Positions 1 to 4,580 of a DNA stretch of 5,946 bases are shown piece after piece. Location of the stretch: the NCBI GenBank assembly GCA_030044075.1, contig JASHWM010000021.1:1-5946 (forward strand), in the 5' to 3' direction. This DNA is from Candidatus Rhabdochlamydia sp. Lineage in GTDB: Bacteria > Chlamydiota > Chlamydiia > Chlamydiales > Rhabdochlamydiaceae. Each line of letters begins with the position of its first letter. The first letter of the stretch is position 1. Made by a program: the position numbers and the translations under genes. The notes beneath the pieces were generated by a model. The model was not told the origin of the DNA, did no database searches, and was given only the letters and a program-made list of their open reading frames with translations.

Positions 1-109
1 TAAGGTTGCTTAAGCCTTTTTCATTCAAGTGGCGCACAATTCCAGAGCCGATAAAGCCTGCAGCGCCTGTAATAACAATAAGCTGGTCATCGTAAATTTT
101 CTTTTTCAT
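1..109 (-). CDS. hldD: ADP-glyceromanno-heptose 6-epimerase-like protein, N-terminal fragment (runs off the window)
   Basis: Only the first 36 codons are present; the rest lies beyond base 1. The translation begins MKKKIYDDQLIVITGAAGFI and continues GSGIVRHLNEKGLSNL. Residues 11-21 are a beta strand followed by the GxxGxxG dinucleotide-binding turn (G15, G18, G21) of extended short-chain dehydrogenase/epimerases. The stretch after the turn resembles HldD/RfaD (E. coli GFIGSNIVKALNDKGI), which converts ADP-D-glycero- to ADP-L-glycero-manno-heptose for LPS inner core. Assignment to the SDR epimerase superfamily is safe; HldD is inferred from this short match, and another nucleotide-sugar epimerase is possible. 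The ATG at 109 is the first in frame and has a modest GAG seven bases upstream. The gene points the same way as ispE, with a 54-nt gap that may hold its own promoter. Confidence 0.62.
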   Translation of the reverse strand, partial: MKKKIYDDQLIVITGAAGFIGSGIVRHLNEKGLSNL

Positions 110-130
110 AATCGGTCTCAAGTAAGAGCT

Positions 131-158
131 TTTATAACTGTTATATAACAGTTATTAA
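131..158 (-). promoter_or_regulatory. Perfect palindrome overlapping a candidate hldD promoter (possible operator)
   Basis: Bases 134-155 are a perfect 22-bp palindrome with half-site ATAACTGTTAT. The symmetry extends to 131-158 with one mismatched pair. Read on the minus strand, TATAAA (131-136) could be a -10 box and TTAATA (153-158) a weak -35 box. The 16-bp spacer between them (137-152) is the palindrome core. That placement suits a homodimeric repressor. No T-run follows the dyad on the minus strand, so an intrinsic terminator for the ispE operon is less likely. The palindrome is seen; the promoter and operator roles are inferred. AT-rich DNA yields -10-like hexamers by chance. Confidence 0.45.
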
Positions 159-163
159 TATTT

Positions 164-1024
164 TTAAGATGAAAATGTATACCAATTTTCTTGCTGCCTC
201 ACAAGAAAACTTGCGGAGAAAAAATCCACACCTGGCAAAGAGGGCGCATCCATCCTCTCTTTAGAAAAGCAAAAGAAGCTAGATCCGCTTCCCGTCATGA
301 CAGCACCACCGAACCCGATGTCTAGCAAACTCTTTCTAAACTCAACTAGGTCCGGCCGTACCTGAAAAGCAGAGAACTCCAGGTCATTATAAGGTTCAAA
401 ACACCCTTCAGAAAATTGTTTCAGTGCTTCCAGAGGGTCTCTTGCAGGCAAGAGGTCCGGTCTACAGTTTCCGTAGATCAGCGGTGTAGAAAGGCCATAC
501 CTCGGTTTTGCGATCCATAGATGCTCTTTTAGAGAAAGGCCGAGGTTCTTTACCTTTTCTCCCCTTCCGGTGCAATAGGCAACGCCTCTGGAAAAAAAGA
601 AAGGGACGTCCGAGCCGATCTCCATCGACCATGACTGCATCTCCTCATCCGAGAAGCCGGTCTTTAGCAACTTGTTCAGCCCCCAAAGGGCCGTTGCCGC
701 ATTGCTGCTGCCGCCACCAAGTCCTGCTTCTATGGGAATTTTTTTCTGCAGATCGATCGAAACACAAAACTCCCTGCCTGTTTTTTTTCGAAACAGGTTG
801 ACAGCTTTCCAAACTAGGTTGGAAGAATCTGTGGGGATGGAAGGATCGCTGCAATAAAGCTTGTCTTGGTCTGCAATTTCCATTGCCAGCTGATCGCCCA
901 AACTGATCGTTTGAAATAGGGAAGCAATTTCATGAAAACGGTCTTCCCTACGATACAAAACACGAAAAAAAAGATTGAGCTTGGCCGGGGAAAAAAGAGT
1001 GATCTTCTCGCCTAAGGCTGCCAT
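164..1024 (-). CDS. ispE: 4-diphosphocytidyl-2-C-methyl-D-erythritol kinase (IspE), MEP isoprenoid pathway
   Basis: A 286-residue GHMP-superfamily kinase, close to the usual IspE length. It phosphorylates the 2-hydroxyl of CDP-methylerythritol with ATP, the fourth step of the MEP route to IPP/DMAPP, in the cytoplasm. The three GHMP motifs are intact. SPAKLNLF carries Lys15 near the N-terminus. The glycine-rich ATP loop GLGGGSSNAA is at about 101-110. TGSGSS is at about 244-249. SDVPFF around Asp139 matches the catalytic Asp of E. coli IspE (Asp141). The ATG at 1024 lies three bases after the rplI stop (TAAGAAATG), with only a weak purine-rich Shine-Dalgarno, so translation is probably coupled to rplI. 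It is the last gene of the minus-strand cluster. The chlamydial homologue (formerly ychB, CT804) holds the same place after rplI. Confidence 0.95.
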   Translation of the reverse strand: MAALGEKITLFSPAKLNLFFRVLYRREDRFHEIASLFQTISLGDQLAMEIADQDKLYCSDPSIPTDSSNLVWKAVNLFRKKTGREFCVSIDLQKKIPIEAGLGGGSSNAATALWGLNKLLKTGFSDEEMQSWSMEIGSDVPFFFSRGVAYCTGRGEKVKNLGLSLKEHLWIAKPRYGLSTPLIYGNCRPDLLPARDPLEALKQFSEGCFEPYNDLEFSAFQVRPDLVEFRKSLLDIGFGGAVMTGSGSSFFCFSKERMDAPSLPGVDFFSASFLVRQQENWYTFSS

Positions 1025-1027
1025 TTC

Positions 1028-1507
1028 TTATTCTTGTGTTTGGGCTTTGCTGTAATCCTCTTCGCTTAATACTTCTAAAGTAAAAGAAGCGCTCACGTCT
1101 TCTTTCAGCTTTAAAGAAATCGTATGAGCACCTAGCGTCTTGATAGGATGCGCTAAGACAACATTTCTCTTTTCGAGGCTGATCGACTCCTTATCGAAAA
1201 GTTTCACGATATCAACAGCAGAAACAGAACCATACATGTTTCCTTCCGGATCGATCTTCACACCGATCTGCATGTGTTTTCCGTTAATTTTTGTTGCAAG
1301 GACTTCTGAGTCCGCCCTGTCCTCGATCGCTCTTTTCGCCCTTTCTTCCTGAAGGCGCGATCTCATGCGCAGCGTGCTTTTATCTGCCACGACCGCGAGC
1401 TTTTGCGGGAGAAGGAAGTTGCGTGCGTAGCCCGGCTTTACCTTGACGAGGTCTCCGCTACGGCCGAGGTTATCGACGTCTGTTAATAATAACAATTGAT
1501 TTGCCAT
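1028..1507 (-). CDS. rplI: 50S ribosomal protein L9
   Basis: A 159-residue protein beginning MANQLLLLTDVDNLGRSGDL. Residues 13-34 carry the L9 N-terminal signature NLG-x-x-G-D-x-V-x-V-x-x-GYARN-x-L-x-P. A charged helix rich in Arg/Glu/Lys (about 45-75) links it to the C-terminal RNA-binding domain. L9 binds 23S rRNA domain V near the L1 stalk and helps maintain reading frame. The frame stays open for 76 further codons upstream, but that stretch is the rpsR gene read in another frame. The start at 1507 is fixed by the family N-terminus and by GGAG eight bases upstream. It lies 13 nt after the rpsR stop and 3 nt before ispE. Confidence 0.96.
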   Translation of the reverse strand: MANQLLLLTDVDNLGRSGDLVKVKPGYARNFLLPQKLAVVADKSTLRMRSRLQEERAKRAIEDRADSEVLATKINGKHMQIGVKIDPEGNMYGSVSAVDIVKLFDKESISLEKRNVVLAHPIKTLGAHTISLKLKEDVSASFTLEVLSEEDYSKAQTQE

Positions 1508-1520
1508 GTTCCAATCTCCA

Positions 1521-1769
1521 TTAATTTTCTGATACGAATGGCAATAGCACCATGTGTCTGGATTGTTTGATCGCTTTTGCAAGCATCTTCTGATAATAGG
1601 CAGAGACCCCGGTGATCCTTCTTGGGATGATCTTTCCTCTTTCTGTGATAAACTGAGAGAGTGTGTCCACATCTTTGTAGTCGATATGGCGGACGCCTTG
1701 AAGGGTAAATGGGCACTGCTTGGACCTTTTCGCAAAGCCCGCTTCCATACTTTTCTTTCTCATATACAT
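1521..1769 (-). CDS. rpsR: 30S ribosomal protein S18
   Basis: An 82-residue protein with the S18 core: CPF (19-21), IDYKDVDTL (29-37), [15 protein letters not shown] (40-54), then a helix ending [11 protein letters not shown]18 forms a heterodimer with S6 on the 30S platform, and their genes are adjacent here. Only one Cys is present (Cys19), so this is not a zinc-binding S18. The ATG at 1769 is preferred because AGG in the end of rpsF lies about eight bases upstream; a second in-frame ATG at 1763 would give a protein two residues shorter. The gene begins three bases after the rpsF stop, so translation is probably coupled. No priB or ssb gene lies between rpsF and rpsR, unlike in E. coli or Bacillus. 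Confidence 0.95.
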   Translation of the reverse strand: MYMRKKSMEAGFAKRSKQCPFTLQGVRHIDYKDVDTLSQFITERGKIIPRRITGVSAYYQKMLAKAIKQSRHMVLLPFVSEN

Positions 1770-1772
1770 ATT

Positions 1773-2114
1773 TTATACCTGAACTAATGGTTTGAACTCG
1801 ATTTTTTCCATAACAGATTCGGTTCGTACTGTGAGAAAACGAATCAAATCTTCATTCAAATGATACTCTTTCCAGAGTTGCGCGATCGTTCCTGTCGGAG
1901 CGCTGAAGTAGATGATATAGTAATATCCTTCTCTCTTGCCGTTGATCTCATAGGCAAGCTTTCTTCTTCCTTGCTCGTGGACCTTGTGGATCTCGCCGCC
2001 GCTGTTTACGATAGCAGAGGTAATTTTTTCTAGCGCTTTTTGGCGAGCATCATCGCTCAAAGTTGCGCTGAGGATGTACATCCCCTCGTATAACTCTTTT
2101 TTGGTCTTCGACAT
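1773..2114 (-). CDS. rpsF: 30S ribosomal protein S6
   Basis: A 113-residue protein with the S6 ferredoxin-like fold pattern: YEGMYIL at 9-15 (beta 1), a helix, then GGEIHKVHEQGRRKLAY, the aromatic strand GYYYIIYF, and a C-terminal LIRFLTVR strand. S6 pairs with S18 and binds central-domain 16S rRNA. The length is in the normal range, without the long acidic or glutamate tail of E. coli S6. The start at 2114 is supported by AGGAG six bases upstream. It lies 24 nt downstream of the pth stop and 3 nt upstream of rpsR, consistent with the chlamydial pth-rpsF-rpsR-rplI order. Confidence 0.96.
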   Translation of the reverse strand: MSKTKKELYEGMYILSATLSDDARQKALEKITSAIVNSGGEIHKVHEQGRRKLAYEINGKREGYYYIIYFSAPTGTIAQLWKEYHLNEDLIRFLTVRTESVMEKIEFKPLVQV

Positions 2115-2138
2115 TTTTTCTCCTAAATTTTCTCTTTA

Positions 2139-2714
2139 TTATAAACTTATCGTCAAGCCGTGCTTGACATGACCTGTCAGCCATAAGACAAGAAGGTCGA
2201 TAACTTTTCTGAGCGCCTCTACCAGCTGCCCCTTCTCCCCTTCTGTAAAGCGGCTCAGCACATAATCGGCCAAATCGGGATATGTGCTCTCGCCTATTCC
2301 GATCCGCAAACGGGAATACTGCTGTGTGTTCATTGAGGACTCAACACTCTTAAGCCCGTTGTGCCCTCCGCTGCTCCCCTGGTAGCGGAACCTGCATGAC
2401 GCAAAAGGAATTGCGATATCATCACAGATAACGACCATGTCGCTAGTTGGCACTTTGTAGTACTGTGCGCAAAGCCTTACCGAATTGCCGCTATTGTTCA
2501 TATACTCTGTCGGCATAAGGAGGATCACTTTTTTATTCTCAACCTCTCCAAGGGCGATCTCGCCCTTTACTTTTGAAGAGTATTGCAAGGACATCCCATA
2601 TTTCTCTGCAAAGGCCCTGACCGCCATAAACCCAACGTTATGCCGCGTATCATCGAACTCTTTGCCTGGATTGCCAAGCCCCACAATCAAATGGTAATTT
2701 TCACGCAGTTCCAC
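2139..2714 (-). CDS. pth: Peptidyl-tRNA hydrolase, probable GTG start
   Basis: About 191 residues, normal for bacterial Pth, which cleaves the ester bond of peptidyl-tRNA released prematurely from ribosomes and so recycles tRNA. Counted from the GTG, the key residues are all present: Asn15 in LIVGLGNPG, His25 in DTRHNVGF, Asn73 in YMNNSG, Asp98 in VVICDD and Asn119 in GGHNGLKS. They match E. coli Asn10, His20, Asn68, Asp93 and Asn114. No ATG exists in frame between the rplY stop and the LIVGLGNPG strand. The GTG at 2714 is the best start: it lies eight bases after the rplY stop with a weak GAG six bases upstream, and leaves an eight-residue N-terminal lead. The frame stays open much further upstream, but only as a shadow of rplY. 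The weak start suggests coupling to rplY. Confidence 0.93.
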   Translation of the reverse strand: MELRENYHLIVGLGNPGKEFDDTRHNVGFMAVRAFAEKYGMSLQYSSKVKGEIALGEVENKKVILLMPTEYMNNSGNSVRLCAQYYKVPTSDMVVICDDIAIPFASCRFRYQGSSGGHNGLKSVESSMNTQQYSRLRIGIGESTYPDLADYVLSRFTEGEKGQLVEALRKVIDLLVLWLTGHVKHGLTISL

Positions 2715-2722
2715 AAAACACT

Positions 2723-3280
2723 CTATTTCTTCGCAATGACAGCAATGACTTCGTTTTTCTCTCCGATTACACGCACACCCTTGGGAGAAGGAATGTCCGA
2801 TAAACGTTTTGATTGGAATACATTGAGGTCTTTTACATCGATCGTGAACATTGTTGGGATATCTTTTGGCAAGCATTCCACTGTAACAAAACGGACGACC
2901 TGTCTGAGGAACCCGCCCAGTTTGATCCCTGTGCAATCAGCGACACCTATGCATTCTACAGGGACCTTTACCGTGACCTTCTGGCCATCCACAAGTTCTT
3001 GAAAGTCCAGGTGCAAAACCTGATATGTGGTCGGATGATACTGGATATCTTTTACGATCGCGCGGAGCGTCCTGCTTGGGGAAGCTATTTCAAATACCGT
3101 TGTCGGAAGCATTCCGCTTTTAATTTTCCGCAATGCAGCACCAAATTCCGCATTGTCTACCATAATTGTTTCGGACGACTTGCCCTTCGCATATAAAACA
3201 GCAGGAATTTCCCCCTCGCGGCGAGATTGTTTAATGCTGCTTTTTTTGGTTGAAACACGTCCTTTCACGTTTAGTTTCAT
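2723..3280 (-). CDS. rplY: 50S ribosomal protein L25, long CTC/TL5 form
   Basis: 185 residues, far longer than the 94-residue E. coli L25, so it is the two-domain general-stress (CTC/TL5) form. The N-terminal 5S rRNA-binding domain (about 1-90) contains REGEIPAVLY and, near its end, HPTTYQVLHLDF. The C-terminal beta domain (about 95-185) contains VPVECIGVA, GIKLGGFLRQVVR and VECLPKDIP. The start at 3280 has a strong TTAGGAG eight bases upstream. The gene lies 38 nt after prs and 8 nt before pth. This is the ctc-pth order of Chlamydia (CT799-CT800) and also the prs-rplY-pth order common in proteobacteria. A run of seven A lies near the 5' end of the coding strand (3241-3247). Confidence 0.95.
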   Translation of the reverse strand: MKLNVKGRVSTKKSSIKQSRREGEIPAVLYAKGKSSETIMVDNAEFGAALRKIKSGMLPTTVFEIASPSRTLRAIVKDIQYHPTTYQVLHLDFQELVDGQKVTVKVPVECIGVADCTGIKLGGFLRQVVRFVTVECLPKDIPTMFTIDVKDLNVFQSKRLSDIPSPKGVRVIGEKNEVIAVIAKK

Positions 3281-3318
3281 GTTGTGTTCTCCTAAGGAAA
3301 ATGATTGTTTTAAAAAAC

Positions 3319-4251
3319 TTAGTCAAAAAGGGAGGAAATCGAGGTTGCCGTTACTATAGCTTCGATCGCTTTACTAAAGAGATCGGCAATGGAAACGACT
3401 TGCAACTTAGGATCGGCCACTTCCTTCGGAAGGGGAATTGTATTGGTAACAAGCATTTTTTCCATCGCACTATCCTCGAACACCGAAAGATCAAACAGTC
3501 CGTGTGTCACAGCAGCATACACTTTTGTTGCTCCCGCTTTCTTGCATACCAGGGACGCTTTCTTCAATGTTCCACCTGTCGAACAGACATCATCGACGAG
3601 AAGGACTTCCATCCCTTTTACATCGCCGATCAAAGCATCTGTTTCGACCCTCTCTGCACTTATTCGACGCTTATCAATGACCGCCACACCCCAGTTCAGG
3701 TGGTGCGCATAATCTTTAGCAAGCCTGCTGCTCCCGATATCAGGCGCTACGACAACACCGTTTTTCATACCAAGGTCCTTCACTGTTTTCACAAAAACAG
3801 GCCTTGCATAGAGGTTGTCCACCGGAATATCGAAAAAACCCTGGATCTGCTCTGTGTGCAGGTCCATGGTCAATACCCGGTCAGCTCCAGCTGTCTCAAG
3901 CAGGTTCGCAACAAGTTTTGCCGTAATCGGCACACGAGGCTTGTCCTTACGGTCTTGCCTTGCGTAAGCATAATAGGGCACCACTGCTGTGATCGAGCCT
4001 GCGGAAGCGCGTTTTAAAGCGTCGATTAATATTAAAAGCTCCAGGAGATAGGAGTTGGGATGTCGTGCGATACTCTGCAGAACAAAAACATCCCTACCAC
4101 GAACGTTCTCTAAAATCTGAACGCCTATCTCGTTATCCGGAAACTTTTGTATGAGAACTTTACCGAGTGGTATGCCAAGCAGCTTTGCAATCTCTTGTGC
4201 TAGCGTTGGATGCGAAGTACCGGAGAAAAGCATAAGTGACGTTGACTGCAT
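3319..4251 (-). CDS. prs: Ribose-phosphate pyrophosphokinase (PRPP synthetase), class I
   Basis: 310 residues against 315 in E. coli. The enzyme transfers pyrophosphate from ATP to ribose 5-phosphate, giving PRPP for nucleotide and NAD synthesis. Visible elements in order are: FPDNEIGVQI (37-46); YARQDRKDKPRVPITAK (96-112), an ATP/flexible loop slightly shorter than in E. coli; DLHTEQIQGFFD (130-141) with His132; APDIGSSRLAKDYA (169-182); DKRR with catalytic Lys194; and the PRPP/ribose-5-phosphate loop DDVCSTGGTL (220-229). All active-site elements look intact. The ATG at 4251 has a modest CGAG upstream; an alternative Met at residue 7 fits the usual family N-terminus but has no clear Shine-Dalgarno. 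The gene follows tRNA-Gln by 33 nt and precedes rplY by 38 nt. As I recall, Chlamydiaceae lack prs at this site. Confidence 0.95.
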   Translation of the reverse strand: MQSTSLMLFSGTSHPTLAQEIAKLLGIPLGKVLIQKFPDNEIGVQILENVRGRDVFVLQSIARHPNSYLLELLILIDALKRASAGSITAVVPYYAYARQDRKDKPRVPITAKLVANLLETAGADRVLTMDLHTEQIQGFFDIPVDNLYARPVFVKTVKDLGMKNGVVVAPDIGSSRLAKDYAHHLNWGVAVIDKRRISAERVETDALIGDVKGMEVLLVDDVCSTGGTLKKASLVCKKAGATKVYAAVTHGLFDLSVFEDSAMEKMLVTNTIPLPKEVADPKLQVVSIADLFSKAIEAIVTATSISSLFD

Positions 4252-4284
4252 CGGCTCGTACTGTTTCGGATTGTCTCAACGTAT

Positions 4285-4356
4285 TTGGGGTGGAAGGATT
4301 CGAACCTCCGCGTGGCGGTACCAAAAACCGCTGCCTTACCGCTTGGCGACACCCCA
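4285..4356 (-). tRNA. tRNA-Gln (anticodon UUG)
   Basis: A 72-nt cloverleaf folds by hand. The acceptor TGGGGTG pairs fully with CACCCCA. The D arm is GCC...GGC. The anticodon stem GCGGT/ACCGC encloses the loop TTTTGGT with anticodon TTG. The T arm is GGAGG-TTCGAAT-CCTTC, with one G-U pair. The discriminator is A73 and no CCA is encoded. The U1-A72 first pair is known in bacterial tRNA-Gln and acts as an identity element for the GatCAB amidotransferase in species that charge tRNA-Gln indirectly, as chlamydiae do; A73 differs from the G73 used by E. coli GlnRS. It lies 33 nt upstream of prs on the same strand and is probably processed from the same transcript. A tRNA-Gln next to prs also occurs in many gamma-proteobacteria. 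Confidence 0.97.
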
Positions 4357-4370
4357 GTTAATAAAAAACA

Positions 4371-4399
4371 AGTATATGCTAGCGAGAGGGAGATTTTAA
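4371..4399 (-). promoter_or_regulatory. Candidate sigma-70-type promoter for the tRNA-Gln/prs operon
   Basis: On the minus strand, TTAAAA (4394-4399; 4 of 6 matches to the -35 consensus) and TATACT (4371-4376; 5 of 6 to the -10 consensus) are separated by exactly 17 bp. The -10 ends 14 bases before the tRNA 5' end, so the transcript would start about seven bases upstream of the mature tRNA. No other comparable pair is apparent here. The hexamers are seen; promoter activity is inferred. The -35 box abuts the start codon of the small plus-strand ORF at 4399. Confidence 0.6.
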
Positions 4400-4473
4400 T
4401 GCAACTTCTTCAAGAAAAATTCAATTTTTTTACTGATGAGGATTTGCATGAGAAAACTCAAAAATTTGGTTGA
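4399..4473 (+). CDS. Small ORF of 24 codons, unknown function
   Basis: The peptide starts MQLLQEKFNFFTDEDLHEKT and ends QKFG, followed by TGA. A strong Shine-Dalgarno (AGAGGGAG, ending at 4392) lies six bases before the ATG, better than that of several certain genes in this window. The product would be a short charged peptide without a signal sequence or membrane segment. I do not recognise it. It lies between the tRNA-Gln promoter and glgA, on the glgA strand, ending 107 nt before glgA. I see no convincing plus-strand promoter for it. It could be a leader peptide, a gene remnant or a chance ORF. Confidence 0.3.
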   Translation: MQLLQEKFNFFTDEDLHEKTQKFG

Positions 4474-4497
4474 TTCCCGACACTGGGAGAAAATACG

Positions 4498-4535
4498 ATA
4501 CAAGAGATCGCGCTCCCTTTCATTTTTTCTTGTAT
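4498..4535 (+). repeat. Inverted repeat overlapping the glgA promoter region
   Basis: ATACAAGA (4498-4505) is perfectly complementary to TCTTGTAT (4528-4535). One G-U and one A-T pair extend the stem to ten pairs around an 18-nt loop. The right arm coincides with the candidate -35 box of glgA (4530-4535). It could be a protein-binding dyad or an RNA hairpin from an upstream transcript. No T-run directly follows the stem, so it is a poor intrinsic terminator. The repeat is seen; function is inferred. Confidence 0.35.
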
Positions 4536-4559
4536 TTTCAAAGAATTTTTGTAGATAAT
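4530..4559 (+). promoter_or_regulatory. Candidate glgA promoter
   Basis: GATAAT (4554-4559; 5 of 6 matches to the -10 consensus) is preceded at 18 bp by a weak TTGTAT (4530-4535; TTG conserved). Transcription would start near 4566, leaving a leader of about 15 bases that contains the glgA Shine-Dalgarno AGAGG (4572-4576). The -10 is reasonable and the -35 poor, so the promoter may need an activator or may be wrongly placed. Confidence 0.4.
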
Positions 4560-4580
4560 CCATTCTAAAGAAGAGGTTGC

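Noticed and set aside
134..155. Palindrome as a LexA box
   Set aside because: The CTG and CAG half-sites are separated by 8 bases instead of the 10 of the classic LexA box, and nothing in the window links to SOS functions.
134..155. Palindrome as intrinsic terminator of the ispE operon
   Set aside because: The stem is almost entirely A-T and the minus-strand sequence after it has no run of T. It could still end transcripts in the other orientation, but no plus-strand gene leads into it.
1508..1735. 76-codon N-terminal extension of rplI
   Set aside because: The extension is rpsR read in another frame. The L9 family N-terminus and a good Shine-Dalgarno place the start at 1507.
2715..2936. 74-codon N-terminal extension of pth
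   Set aside because: It overlaps rplY in another frame, is Cys-rich and unlike Pth, and normal Pth length is reached from the GTG at 2714.
2583..3196. Overlapping plus-strand open frames of 127-139 codons opposite rplY and pth
   Set aside because: They are antisense to two certain genes, with no convincing ribosome site and no recognisable motif.
3250..4017. 255-codon plus-strand open frame opposite prs
   Set aside because: It lies antisense to a prs gene with all its catalytic motifs. The translation is Cys/His-rich with no family signature, as expected of a shadow frame.
4452..4566. Possible continuation of the small ORF by frameshift into an open frame ending near 4566
   Set aside because: No proper slippery heptamer is present at the end of the small ORF, the downstream peptide is unrecognised, and the region is better explained as promoter and leader DNA.
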